64,000 bases of DNA. It comes from Paraburkholderia bryophila. GTDB lineage: Bacteria; Pseudomonadota; Gammaproteobacteria; Burkholderiales; Burkholderiaceae. The translations under genes were made by a program, and so were the position numbers. Positions 26,871-35,476 of the stretch are shown here, piece by piece (position 1 is the stretch's first letter; the number at the start of each line of letters is the position of its first letter). The stretch covers positions 29,939 through 93,938 of the forward strand of contig NZ_QLTK01000029.1 in the NCBI RefSeq assembly GCF_003269035.1. Reading direction: 5' to 3'. The notes beneath the pieces are model-generated. The model was not told the origin of the DNA. It saw nothing but the letters and a program-made list of their open reading frames with translations, and did no database searches.

Positions 26871-27386
26871 TCAGCTCGCACCGCTCGATGCGGGCGTAAA
26901 GGTCAATGCGAGGCCGTTCATGCAATAGCGCAGACCGGTCGGTTTGGGGCCGTCGTCGAACACGTGGCCGAGGTGGCTGCCGCAACGCCGGCATAGCACT
27001 TCGTCGCGCGTCATGCCAAACGACTTGTCCGTATGCGTGATGACCGCGCGGTCGAGCGGCTGGTAGAAGCTGGGCCAGCCGGTGCCGCTATCGAACTTGG
27101 TCTTCGACGAAAACAGCGGCAGTTTGCAGCCCGCGCAGCCGAACGTGCCGGCGTGGTGCTCGTCGTTCAGCGGGCTGCTGAACGGGCGCTCGGTGCCCGC
27201 TTCGCGCAGGATCCGGTATTGCGCGTCGCTCAGCATCTTGTGCCATTCGGCGTCGCTATGCGACACCTCGTAGGCGGCCGCCGCGCCGCTGTCCGCCGCG
27301 CGCGTCACGTTCCACATCGAAGCCGCGCCACCGGCCAGCGACGCCGCGCCGATAAACCTGAAGAATGTCCGTCTGTTGCAAGTCAT
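26871..27386 (-). CDS. msrB: Exported peptide-methionine (R)-S-oxide reductase, Tat-type signal
   Basis: A 171-residue MsrB. The zinc site is C84-x2-C87 and C132-x2-C135; catalytic Cys155 sits in RYCMNGLAL; HLGHVFDDGP is the family core. The N-terminus NRRTFFRFIGAASLAGGAA looks like a twin-arginine signal followed by a hydrophobic stretch, so folded protein would be exported. The start is ATG 27386; an upstream start at 27494 would bury the signal. It is first in an operon with msrA. Confidence 0.93.
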   Translation of the reverse strand: MTCNRRTFFRFIGAASLAGGAASMWNVTRAADSGAAAAYEVSHSDAEWHKMLSDAQYRILREAGTERPFSSPLNDEHHAGTFGCAGCKLPLFSSKTKFDSGTGWPSFYQPLDRAVITHTDKSFGMTRDEVLCRRCGSHLGHVFDDGPKPTGLRYCMNGLALTFTPASSGAS

Positions 27387-27522
27387 GATGATCGCCCCGG
27401 AAAGTCCGTGCCGTTCACCCGTTCGGGCGCGGGTCGCGCCGTCCGCGAGTGGTCTCGATGCTTGGTCGTGCGAGATCGGGTTTGATGACAGCATGCTCGC
27501 CTTTTTTATCTAACAGCGTCGC

Positions 27523-28050
27523 TTACAGCGGAAATTTCGTGGTCGAGAGGATTTCCTTCAGCACCATGAACGAGCGGATTTGCCGCACGCCCGGCAGATA
27601 CAGCAACTGTTCCGCGTGCAGGCGGTTGAAGCTGTCGCTGTCACGCGTGCGGATCGTCATGAAATAGTCGAATTCGCCGGTCACCACGTGGCATTCCATG
27701 CAACCGGACACCTTCTGCGCCGCTTTCTCGAACTCGGCGAAAGATTCCGGCGTGGAGCGGTCCAGCACCACGCCGATGATCACCAGCATCCCCGCGCCTG
27801 CCGCCTTCGGGTCGATCAGCGCGACCACGCCACGAATCAGCCCCGACTCCCTGAGCCGCTCGACTCGCCGTAAGCAGGCCGGCGCACTCAGCTTGACCTT
27901 GGCCGCGAGCGCGACGTTCGAAATCGACGCGTCGGTCTGCAACTGCCGCAGGATCGCGCGATCGATACGGTCGAGCGCCTGCAGGGGATCAGTCTGGACG
28001 GCGGCGTCGTCTGAGGCTGTTGCAGTGCGACGAACTTTTGTTGTGCTCAT
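27523..28050 (-). CDS. acdR: Lrp/AsnC-family regulator, likely AcdR
   Basis: A 175-residue Lrp-type regulator with an N-terminal helix-turn-helix (DRIDRAILRQLQTDASISNVALAAKVKLSAPACLRRVERLRESGLI) and a C-terminal RAM/ligand domain (GCMECHVVTGEFDYFMTIRTRDSDSF). It is divergent from acdS, with an AT-rich gap of about 160 bp. In ACC-deaminase bacteria, AcdR occupies exactly this position and activates acdS when bound to substrate or leucine-type effectors, so the name rests mainly on context. Confidence 0.85.
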   Translation of the reverse strand: MSTTKVRRTATASDDAAVQTDPLQALDRIDRAILRQLQTDASISNVALAAKVKLSAPACLRRVERLRESGLIRGVVALIDPKAAGAGMLVIIGVVLDRSTPESFAEFEKAAQKVSGCMECHVVTGEFDYFMTIRTRDSDSFNRLHAEQLLYLPGVRQIRSFMVLKEILSTTKFPL

Positions 28051-28065
28051 GGTTTAGTTGGCAGA

Positions 28066-28102
28066 TTTTTATTAATTTAAATTTTGTTCGGTATTTTTAA
28101 AA
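28066..28102. promoter_or_regulatory. AT-rich control region between acdR and acdS
   Basis: This stretch is almost pure A/T (for example TTTTTATTAATTTAAATTTTG) inside GC-rich surroundings. Lrp-type regulators bind degenerate AT-rich sites, so this is the likely AcdR-binding and promoter region for both genes. Confidence 0.5.
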
Positions 28103-28212
28103 GTAAGCCGAAGCCATTTATTTCGCAAGCTCATTTCAGGCGGTTTTCCCTACCATGTATTGCGACGCGCCGGGTTGCCGGTCGCCTCGATACCACGGAC
28201 AACGGAGCTACC

Positions 28213-29229
28213 ATGAACCTGCAACGATTCCCTCGTTACCCGCTCACTTTCGGGCCGACGCCGATCCAACCGCTCAAACGGCTGAGCGAGCACCTCGGCG
28301 GCAAGGTGCATCTGTATGCGAAACGCGAAGACTGCAACAGCGGTTTCGCGTTCGGCGGCAACAAGACGCGCAAGCTCGAATATCTGATTCCCGAAGCTCT
28401 CGCGCAGGGATGCGACACGCTGGTGTCGATCGGCGGGATTCAATCGAACCAGACGCGCCAGGTGGCGGCGGTGGCGGCGCATCTGGGCATGAAGTGCGTG
28501 CTGGTGCAGGAGAACTGGGTCAACTACTCGGACGCCGTGTACGACCGCGTCGGCAACATCCAGATGTCGCGCATTCTCGGCGCGGACGTGCGGCTGGTCG
28601 CGGACGGCTTCGACATCGGCTTTCGCAAAAGCTGGGAGGACGCGCTCGAAAGCGTGCGCGCCGCCGGCGGCAAACCGTATGCGATTCCGGCCGGCTGCTC
28701 GGACCATCCGCTGGGCGGCCTCGGTTTTGTCGGTTTCGCCGAAGAAGTCCGGCAGCAGGAGGCCGAACTGGGTTTCAAGTTCGACTACGTCGTGGTGTGC
28801 TCCGTGACCGGCAGCACGCAGGCCGGCATGATCGTGGGCTTCGCCGCCGACGGCCGCGCCGAGCGCGTGATCGGTATCGACGCCTCCGCGAAACCCGCGC
28901 AAACGCGTGAGCAGATCACACGGATCGCGAAACGGACTGCGGAACAGGTCGGTCTGGAACGCGACATTACCGCTGCGGACGTGGTGCTCGACGAGCGTTT
29001 CGGCGGCCCCGAATACGGCCTGCCGAACGACGGAACGCTCGAGGCGATCCGCCTATGCGCGCGTCTGGAAGGCGTGATGACCGATCCGGTGTACGAGGGC
29101 AAATCGATGCACGGCATGATCGAGATGGTCCGCAACGGCGAGTTTCCGGCGGGGTCGCGCGTGCTGTACGCGCACCTGGGCGGCGTGCCGGCGTTGAACG
29201 GCTACAGCTTCATCTTCCGCAACGGCTAG
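28213..29229 (+). CDS. acdS: 1-aminocyclopropane-1-carboxylate (ACC) deaminase
   Basis: A 338-residue PLP enzyme that splits ACC, the plant ethylene precursor, into ammonia and 2-oxobutanoate in the cytosol. The PLP lysine is Lys51 (GGNKTRK). Residues that separate true ACC deaminase from D-cysteine desulfhydrase are present: Glu295 (VYEGKS) and Leu322 (AHLGGVPAL), with Tyr268 and Tyr294 in place. The start is ATG 28213 after GGAG; an in-frame upstream ATG at 28084 adds a non-family leader. It is divergent from the Lrp-type acdR and is a mark of plant-associated lifestyle. Confidence 0.97.
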   Translation: MNLQRFPRYPLTFGPTPIQPLKRLSEHLGGKVHLYAKREDCNSGFAFGGNKTRKLEYLIPEALAQGCDTLVSIGGIQSNQTRQVAAVAAHLGMKCVLVQENWVNYSDAVYDRVGNIQMSRILGADVRLVADGFDIGFRKSWEDALESVRAAGGKPYAIPAGCSDHPLGGLGFVGFAEEVRQQEAELGFKFDYVVVCSVTGSTQAGMIVGFAADGRAERVIGIDASAKPAQTREQITRIAKRTAEQVGLERDITAADVVLDERFGGPEYGLPNDGTLEAIRLCARLEGVMTDPVYEGKSMHGMIEMVRNGEFPAGSRVLYAHLGGVPALNGYSFIFRNG

Positions 29230-29231
29230 GC

Positions 29232-30122
29232 TCACGCCGCAAGCCGCTTGCGTAAATGCGCCCTCAGGAACTCGACGAACGTCCGGATCGCGGGGGAGCT
29301 TTGCCGATGCTGCGGATACACGGCATGGACGCTGGTCGCGGCGGGCAGGAATTCGTCGAGCACCGTGACCAGCAGACCGCTTTTAAGCGCGTCGGCGACG
29401 ATAAAGTCCGGTAGCCGTACGATGCCGAGTCCGGCCACCGCCGCATCGCGAATCAGGTCGCCGTTATTGGCGCGCAGCGGCCCGTGCACTTCGACGCCCT
29501 TCAGCGCGCCGCCTATCTCGAACTCCCAACTCACGGTCCCGCCGTGCCCGTAAAGGAGGCAGGCGTGCCGCGCCAGATCGGCGGGCGCGGCGGGCGCGCC
29601 GCGGCGTCGCACGTAGCCGGGACTGCAACACGCTACGAGGCGGATATCGGCCAGTTTCTGCGCGATCAACGTGGAATCCGCCAGCGTGCCGATCCGGATC
29701 GCCATGTCGAAGCCCTCGCCGACCACGTCGACGGTACGGTCGCTCAACTCCATGTCGACGCGCACCTCGCCGTGCTCACGCAGAAACAGCGCCAGCAGCG
29801 GCGACAGGTGCATCATGCCGAACGACATCGGCGCGCTCACCCGCAACAGTCCGCGCGGACCGGCGCGCTGCCGCGACATGGCCTGCTCGGCGTCGTCCAC
29901 TTCACCCAGAATGCGCGTGGCGCGTTCGTAAAACTCCTGACCGAGCTCGGTCACGGCCAGCTTGCGCGTATTGCGGATCAGCAATTGCACGCCGAGCGTG
30001 TCCTCCAGCGCCATGACGCGGCGACTCACGAACTGCTTCGACAGCGACAGCCGCCGAGCCGCCGCCGTGAAGTTATGCGCGTCCACCGCGGCGACGAAGA
30101 TCCGCATGTCGTCGAGTTGCAT
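29232..30122 (-). CDS. LysR-family transcriptional regulator
   Basis: A 296-residue LysR protein with N-terminal winged helix (MRIFVAAVDAHNFTAAARRLSLSKQFVSRRVMALEDTLGVQLLIRNTRKLAVTELG) and a C-terminal effector domain of two Rossmann-like lobes. The subgroup resembles the CrgA/DsdC-like set common in Burkholderia. ATG 30122 is preferred over GTG 30134 because a GGAG sits 11 bases upstream of the ATG. It is divergent from the pirin-doxX pair, which it probably controls. Its stop lies 2 bases from the acdS stop, convergent. Confidence 0.92.
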   Translation of the reverse strand: MQLDDMRIFVAAVDAHNFTAAARRLSLSKQFVSRRVMALEDTLGVQLLIRNTRKLAVTELGQEFYERATRILGEVDDAEQAMSRQRAGPRGLLRVSAPMSFGMMHLSPLLALFLREHGEVRVDMELSDRTVDVVGEGFDMAIRIGTLADSTLIAQKLADIRLVACCSPGYVRRRGAPAAPADLARHACLLYGHGGTVSWEFEIGGALKGVEVHGPLRANNGDLIRDAAVAGLGIVRLPDFIVADALKSGLLVTVLDEFLPAATSVHAVYPQHRQSSPAIRTFVEFLRAHLRKRLAA

Positions 30123-30253
30123 ACTATTGTCCACTCCATGGTGACAGTGTTTCCTATTTGCCTATGATTGTAGCGCTCCAGATTGACCTACACTGCTGTT
30201 CATGGATCGCGGACCAACAACTGGCCGGATCGCACAACCCCAGGAGAATAAAC

Positions 30254-30979
30254 ATGCTCGATATCAGACACGCCCATCAACGCGGTCGCGCGGAGCACGG
30301 CTGGCTCAGTTCGCGTCATACGTTTTCCTTCGCGAGTTATCACGATCCGAAGCAGAACGGCTTTTCCGACCTGCTGGTGATCAACGACGACCGTGTCGCG
30401 CCGGCTCAAGGTTTCGGCAAGCACCCGCACCGCGACATGGAGATCTTTTCGTACGTGCTGGAAGGCGCACTGGAACACAAGGACACGATGGGCACCGGCT
30501 CGGTGATCGTACCTGGCGACATCCAGTTGATGAGCGCGGGAACCGGCGTGGCGCATAGCGAATACAACCATTCGAAGACCGATCCGGTGCACTTCATGCA
30601 AATCTGGATCGCGCCCTCGAAGAACGGCGCGGCGCCGCGTTATCAGCAACGCCACTTCAGCGCGCAAGACAAGCGCGGTGTGCTACGCCTCGTGATGTCG
30701 CCGGACGGCGCGGACGGTTCGCTGGAATTGCAACAGGATGCGCGGGTGTACGCCGGTTTGTTCGACGGCGACGAAACGGCGCGGCTCGAGTTGGGCAGCG
30801 AGCGTTATGCGTATATTCACGTGGCACGCGGCAGCGTGACGGTGAACGGCGTCGAGCTCGGCGAAGGCGATGGTGCGCGAGTGCGCGATGAAAAGTCGCT
30901 AACGTTCACGCAAGGTCACGATGCCGAAGTGCTGGTGTTCGATTTGCGGAACATCGAAACGTCGGCCCTGTGGGCTTGA
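30254..30979 (+). CDS. Pirin-family protein (bicupin)
   Basis: A 241-residue YhhW/YhaK-like pirin. The metal site is in the N-terminal cupin: His-x-His of KHPHRDMEIFSYVLEG plus Glu and the later HSEYNHS. Pirins of this type have quercetin 2,3-dioxygenase activity in vitro; in cells they often respond to oxidants or electrophiles. The start is ATG 30254 after CAGGAG. It is followed by doxX on the same strand and is divergent from LysR. Substrate is not known. Confidence 0.92.
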   Translation: MLDIRHAHQRGRAEHGWLSSRHTFSFASYHDPKQNGFSDLLVINDDRVAPAQGFGKHPHRDMEIFSYVLEGALEHKDTMGTGSVIVPGDIQLMSAGTGVAHSEYNHSKTDPVHFMQIWIAPSKNGAAPRYQQRHFSAQDKRGVLRLVMSPDGADGSLELQQDARVYAGLFDGDETARLELGSERYAYIHVARGSVTVNGVELGEGDGARVRDEKSLTFTQGHDAEVLVFDLRNIETSALWA

Positions 30980-31004
30980 GCCGCTTCACCGATGGTTAAG
31001 GACA

Positions 31005-31029
31005 GCTCGCCGACGCGTTTGCGGCGAGC
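31005..31029 (+). other. Hairpin between pirin and doxX genes
   Basis: An 8-bp perfect stem (GCTCGCCG/CGGCGAGC) lies in the gap between the two genes. There is no T-run, so it is not a full terminator; it may stabilise the pirin message or lower doxX expression. Confidence 0.45.
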
Positions 31030-31071
31030 CGCCACACTTCCCTGCTTTTAAAATTCAGATCGAGAAGAATC

Positions 31072-31485
31072 ATGCGCTACACGTTATTTGAAAACCAGAA
31101 GGACGGGATCATTCTCGTCGCCCGTGTGCTGTTGATGGTGCTGTTCGTGATGTTCGGCTGGTCGAAGCTGACGGGCTTTTCCGGCACGGTCGCCTATATG
31201 ACGTCGAGCGGCGCGCCGGTGCCCGAGTTGTCGGCGGTCATCGCGGTGGTGATGGAGCTGGTCGTGGGTATCGCGCTGCTGGTCGGCTTCTTTACACGGC
31301 CGCTTGCCCTGCTGCTCGCCGTCTATACGCTCGGCACCGCGATCATTGGCCACCACTACTGGAACATGACCGGCGCCATGCAGTACGACAACATGATTCA
31401 CTTCTACAAGAACATCAGCATCATCGGCGGCTTGCTGTTGCTGGCGGTGACCGGCGCGGGTAGGTACTCGATCGATCGGCGCTAG
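31072..31485 (+). CDS. DoxX-family inner membrane protein
   Basis: A 137-residue membrane protein with four predicted helices (VARVLLMVLFVMFGWSKLTGF; LSAVIAVVMELVVGIALLVGFF; PLALLLAVYTLGTAIIGHHYW; ISIIGGLLLLAVTGAG). It carries the DoxX core GWSKLTGF. Members are quinone-linked or detoxification-associated; one family branch partners with superoxide and thiol stress proteins. It follows a pirin gene by 92 bp in the same direction, a frequent pairing, and likely shares LysR control. Confidence 0.88.
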   Translation: MRYTLFENQKDGIILVARVLLMVLFVMFGWSKLTGFSGTVAYMTSSGAPVPELSAVIAVVMELVVGIALLVGFFTRPLALLLAVYTLGTAIIGHHYWNMTGAMQYDNMIHFYKNISIIGGLLLLAVTGAGRYSIDRR

Positions 31486-31540
31486 GCATGGGAGGTTGCG
31501 CGTCGGCTCGACGTCCCGCTCGTCCCGCTCGTGTCGCCGG

Positions 31541-32695
31541 CTAGCCCGCGAATTGCGCCAGCACCCGCTCGCGGATCGCCGGACGAATATTCGACTGCGC
31601 CATGTCGCCGTGATAATGCGCGACGACGCGTGGGTTCATCACCCGGAACCACACTGGCGGCACGTACGCGAGCATGATCATCGTGGCGTAGCCGGACGGC
31701 AATTGCGGCGCGCCGTCGAAATGACGCAACGCCTGATACGAGCGCGTCGGATTCGCGTGATGATCGGCGTGGCGCTGCAACTGGTACAGAAACAGATTCG
31801 TCACGATGCGGTTGCTGTTCCACGAGTGCTGCGGCTGGCAACGCTCGTAACGGCCGCTCGCGAGTTGCTTGCGAGCCAGCCCGTAGTGCTCCAGATAATT
31901 GACCACTTCGAGCAGCGACGCACCGTACACCGCCTGGATCAGCAGGAACGGCACGATCGTTTTGCCGAACAGCGCGATCAGGCCGCCCCACAGCACGGCC
32001 GTCATCGCCCACGAATGCAGGACTTCATTGCGCCATGTCCAGGGCGATTTGCCGAGGCGTTCCAGGCGGTGTTTTTCGAGTCGCCACGCGGACGCGATGC
32101 TGCCGAACACCGTGCGCGGCAGGAACGCCCAGAACGATTCGCCGTAGCGCGCGCTGGCCGGATCGGACGGCGTCGCCACTCGCACGTGATGACCGCGATT
32201 ATGTTCGACGAAGAAATGCCCATAGCAGGCCGGCGCCAGCGTGATTTTGGCAAGCCAGCGCTCGAACCGATCGGTTTTATGGCCGAGTTCGTGCGCGGTG
32301 TTGATCGACACACCGGTTGCCGCGCCCAGCGACAGCGCGAAGCCGAGATAGTCGTACCACGTCATGGTGTGCGTTCCGACGATCCACACCGCGCCGAAGA
32401 ACGACACGTATTCGATCAACGTGGCGAGGTAAACGATGCGCCGGTAATAGCGCTCGCGTTCGAGCGTCGGGACGACGTCTTCGGGCGGGTTGCTGGGGTC
32501 GTCGCCGATCAGATAGTCGAGCAGCGGGATGATGCCGAACACGAAGATCGGTCCGAACCACCAGAAAATAGCACAACCGGTTTGCAACGCCAGATTCGCG
32601 GCATGCAGCGGCAAGGTGATCGTGAGCGCGCCGAGCAGCCAGAGATAGCGTTTGCTGTCGACCCACCGCGCGGGGGCCGCTTGCGATGTTGCCAT
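31541..32695 (-). CDS. alkB: Alkane 1-monooxygenase (AlkB)
   Basis: A 384-residue integral-membrane di-iron enzyme that hydroxylates the terminal carbon of medium-chain alkanes. The histidine boxes are HELGHK (135-140), EHNRGHH (164-170) and LQRHADHH (305-312), with the AlkB signature NYLEHYGL at 265-272 between the last two. Six membrane helices surround them. The start is ATG 32695, after GGAGGGAGA. No rubredoxin, rubredoxin reductase or alkane regulator gene is nearby, and there is no fused rubredoxin, so electrons must come from elsewhere. Confidence 0.93.
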   Translation of the reverse strand: MATSQAAPARWVDSKRYLWLLGALTITLPLHAANLALQTGCAIFWWFGPIFVFGIIPLLDYLIGDDPSNPPEDVVPTLERERYYRRIVYLATLIEYVSFFGAVWIVGTHTMTWYDYLGFALSLGAATGVSINTAHELGHKTDRFERWLAKITLAPACYGHFFVEHNRGHHVRVATPSDPASARYGESFWAFLPRTVFGSIASAWRLEKHRLERLGKSPWTWRNEVLHSWAMTAVLWGGLIALFGKTIVPFLLIQAVYGASLLEVVNYLEHYGLARKQLASGRYERCQPQHSWNSNRIVTNLFLYQLQRHADHHANPTRSYQALRHFDGAPQLPSGYATMIMLAYVPPVWFRVMNPRVVAHYHGDMAQSNIRPAIRERVLAQFAG

Positions 32696-32964
32696 TGTCT
32701 CCCTCCTGGTTTTATGTCGCCCTTGTCCGCGCATGGCTCGATGGCCGGCGCATGGGTCGGCGGGACTTTTTCCGACTTCCAGATTTATATGGCCTGGAGC
32801 GCGGGATCGCCAAGGAATTGAGCCAGGTGCGAGTCTCCAAACAGCGCAGCGGCGGTTGGGGCTTGTTGGCGTGGGGTCGAGCGGGTGAATGAAACGGGTG
32901 TTGGGGAGAGGAAAAGGGCGGGTGAATGACACCGCTTCTGTCGTGACGCCGAATCTTCCGCCCC
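32696..32964. other. alkB upstream region
   Basis: About 270 bp with no convincing gene on either strand. It should hold the alkB promoter, read to the left. I saw no strong inverted repeat. Confidence 0.4.
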
Positions 32965-32992
32965 AAACAAAAACGGCGACCCGAAGGCCGCC
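32965..32992 (-). terminator. Intrinsic terminator after ahpF
   Basis: On the minus strand, GGCGGCC and GGTCGCC form a 7-bp stem (one G-U pair) closed by a TTCG tetraloop, followed by GTTTTTGTTT. It starts about 30 bases past the ahpF stop. Confidence 0.85.
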
Positions 32993-33022
32993 GCACTTTA
33001 CTTATCCCACCACACGCCATCC

Positions 33023-34615
33023 TCAGACCGCAGCTTCCGTCTCGACCTCGCTCACCGCCTCGAGCTCTTCGCTATTGCGGATCAGGTGATCAAAAGCGCT
33101 CAGCGATGCCTTCGCGCCCTCGCCCACCGCAATCACGATCTGCTTGAACGGCACCGTGGTGACGTCGCCGGCCGCGAACACGCCCGGCACCGACGTCGCG
33201 CCACGGGCGTCGACCACGATCTCGCCGTGCTTCGACAACTCCACCGTGCCCTTGAGCCACTCGGTGTTCGGCACGAGGCCGATTTGCACGAATACGCCTT
33301 CCAGTTCGATCGTTTTCACTTCGTCCGAACGCAGGTCCTTATAGACCAGACCGTTGACCTTCTTGCCGTCGCCGGTGATTTCCGTGGTCTGTGCCTGTGT
33401 GACGATGGTCACGTTGGCCAGGCTGCGCAGCTTGCGTTGCAGCACTTCGTCGGCACGCAGCGTGGCGCCGAATTCGAACAGCGTCACTTCACGCACGATC
33501 CCCGCGAGATCGATCGCCGCTTCGACGCCCGAATTGCCGCCGCCGATCACCGCGACGCGCTTGCCCTTGAACAGCGGGCCATCGCAATGCGGGCAGTACG
33601 CCACGCCATGATTGCGGTACTCGCGCTCGCCCGGCACGTTGATTTCGCGCCAGCGCGCACCCGTGGCCAGAACGATGGTCTTCGCCTTAAGCACCGCGCC
33701 ATTGGCCAGGCGCACTTCGTTGATGCGGCCCGGGATCAGCGCCTCGGCGCGCTGCACGTCCATGATGTCGACTTCATACGTCTTGACGTGCTGTTCGAGC
33801 GCCGTGGCGAACTTCGGCCCTTCGGTTTCCGTAACGGAGACGAAGTTTTCGATGGCCAGCGTATCGAGCACCTGACCGCCGAAGCGTTCCGCCACGACGC
33901 CGGTCACGATACCCTTGCGCGCCGAATAAATCGCCGCTGCCGCACCCGCCGGGCCGCCGCCGACGATCAGCGTGTCGAACACCGGTTTCTTTTCCAGTTC
34001 CTTCGCGGCCCGCGCACCGGCATTGGTGTCGAGCTTCGCGAGAATTTCCTTGACGCCGCTGCGGCCCTGGCCGAACACTTCGCCGTTCATGAACATGGTC
34101 GGTACCGCCATGATCTGGCGCGCTTCGACTTCGTTCTGGAACAATGCGCCGTCGATCGCCACGTGGCGGATGCGCGGGTTGATCAACGCCATCACGTTCA
34201 GCGCCTGGACGACTTCCGGGCAGTTCTGGCACGACAGCGAAAAATACGTTTCGAATTGATAGTCGCCGTCGAGATTGCGGATCTGTTCGATCACCGACTC
34301 CTCGAGTTTGACCGGATGGCCGCCAACCTGCAGCAGCGCCAGCACCAGCGACGTGAATTCATGCCCCATCGGAATACCGGCGAAACGGATGCCCGTTTCC
34401 TTACCCGGATTGCCGATCGAGAACGACGGCTTGCGCGCTTCGTCGCCGCGACGTTCGATCACGGTGACGCGTTCCGACAGCGTCGCGATATCGTTCAGCA
34501 ATGCCAGCAGCTCTTGCGATTTTGCGCTGTCGTCGAGCGACGCGACGATCTCGATAGGGTTACTAACCTTTTCGAGGTACGTTTTCAACTGAGTCTTGAG
34601 ATTGGCATCAAGCAT
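33023..34615 (-). CDS. ahpF: Alkyl hydroperoxide reductase subunit F
   Basis: A 530-residue flavoprotein that passes electrons from NADH to AhpC. The N-terminal domain is a double glutaredoxin-like fold with a redox CxxC (LSCQNCPEV, near residue 130). The thioredoxin-reductase part has the FAD motif GGGPAGAAAA, the CPHC active disulfide in AYCPHCDGP, the NAD motif VIGGGNSGVEAAIDLA, and GVFAAGDVTTVPF. The start is ATG 34615, matching the family N-terminus. It lies 160 bp after ahpC on the same strand, the standard order. Confidence 0.97.
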   Translation of the reverse strand: MLDANLKTQLKTYLEKVSNPIEIVASLDDSAKSQELLALLNDIATLSERVTVIERRGDEARKPSFSIGNPGKETGIRFAGIPMGHEFTSLVLALLQVGGHPVKLEESVIEQIRNLDGDYQFETYFSLSCQNCPEVVQALNVMALINPRIRHVAIDGALFQNEVEARQIMAVPTMFMNGEVFGQGRSGVKEILAKLDTNAGARAAKELEKKPVFDTLIVGGGPAGAAAAIYSARKGIVTGVVAERFGGQVLDTLAIENFVSVTETEGPKFATALEQHVKTYEVDIMDVQRAEALIPGRINEVRLANGAVLKAKTIVLATGARWREINVPGEREYRNHGVAYCPHCDGPLFKGKRVAVIGGGNSGVEAAIDLAGIVREVTLFEFGATLRADEVLQRKLRSLANVTIVTQAQTTEITGDGKKVNGLVYKDLRSDEVKTIELEGVFVQIGLVPNTEWLKGTVELSKHGEIVVDARGATSVPGVFAAGDVTTVPFKQIVIAVGEGAKASLSAFDHLIRNSEELEAVSEVETEAAV

Positions 34616-34776
34616 GGCGATTCGATTCCGTGGCGATGGGTATTGGGTTCCCGGCGCCGCACGCATCCGGAAGGGAAACGTGCGGCCCGGGGACGCGCGA
34701 ACCGTCGTGTTGGACGGTCCGCACGGTGACACGCCGTGAGGCGCTTGTTGCGGTTGCTACCAGCGGTCTGGAGACC

Positions 34777-35340
34777 TTAGATCTTGCCGATCAGGTCCAG
34801 CGACGGCGTCAGCGTTTCTGCGCCCGGCGTCCACTTGGCGGGGCACACTTCACCCGGGTGAGCCGCGACGTATTGTGCAGCTTGCACCTTGCGCAGCAGT
34901 TCGCCCGCGTCACGGCCGATGCCGTTGTCGTGCACTTCGCTCAGCTTGATCTCGCCTTCCGGGTTGATCACGAACGTGCCGCGCAGTGCCAGGCCTTCTT
35001 CTTCGATCAGCACGTCGAAGTTGCGCGAGATCGCCAGCGTCGGGTCGGCCAGCATCGGGTACTTGATCTTCTGGATCGTGTCCGACGTGTCGTGCCATGC
35101 CTTGTGCGTGAAGTGCGTGTCGGTCGACACGCTGTAGATTTCAACGCCCAGCTTCTTGAATTCGTCGTAACGATCGGCCAGGTCACCCAGTTCGGTCGGG
35201 CAAACAAACGTGAAGTCAGCCGGATAGAAAACGAAAACCGACCACTTGCCCTTCAGGCTTTCTTCCGTGACAGTCGTGAAATCGCCATTGTGGTAAGCCT
35301 GCGCCTTGAACGGTTTGACTTGACTATTGATGATCGGCAT
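34777..35340 (-). CDS. ahpC: Alkyl hydroperoxide reductase subunit C (peroxiredoxin)
   Basis: A 187-residue 2-Cys peroxiredoxin. The peroxidatic Cys is in FTFVCPTELGDLADRY near residue 47, and the resolving Cys is in GEVCPAKWTPG near 166. It reduces hydrogen peroxide and alkyl peroxides in the cytosol, re-reduced by AhpF. The gene comes first in an ahpC-ahpF unit. An OxyR-like site lies about 90 bases upstream. Confidence 0.97.
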   Translation of the reverse strand: MPIINSQVKPFKAQAYHNGDFTTVTEESLKGKWSVFVFYPADFTFVCPTELGDLADRYDEFKKLGVEIYSVSTDTHFTHKAWHDTSDTIQKIKYPMLADPTLAISRNFDVLIEEEGLALRGTFVINPEGEIKLSEVHDNGIGRDAGELLRKVQAAQYVAAHPGEVCPAKWTPGAETLTPSLDLIGKI

Positions 35341-35430
35341 TTACTGAGTCCTCTTTCGGAGTGGTTGGAAAGTGGAGTCAGTATGTCAGACCACGCTTAA
35401 TAGGTAAAGTGAAGTGTTTCAATAATTGTG

Positions 35431-35445
35431 ATAGTTTTACACTAT
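35431..35445. promoter_or_regulatory. OxyR-like half site upstream of ahpC
   Basis: ATAGTTTTACACTAT matches the OxyR half-site pattern ATAG-N-T-N3-A-N-CTAT at all but one fixed base. A weaker ATAA-containing second half overlaps 22 bases away at about 35422. It lies about 90 bp before the ahpC start, a usual distance for OxyR activation of ahpC. No oxyR gene is in the window. Confidence 0.5.
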
Positions 35446-35476
35446 TTGTTGCGCCGCCGCAGGCTATTGGCCCGGA

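Noticed and set aside
31496..32821. 441-codon open frame on the plus strand
   Set aside because: Opposite alkB with its three histidine boxes; Arg/His-rich mirror sequence.
33086..34729. 547-codon open frame on the plus strand
   Set aside because: Opposite ahpF; no recognisable domain and no ribosome site.
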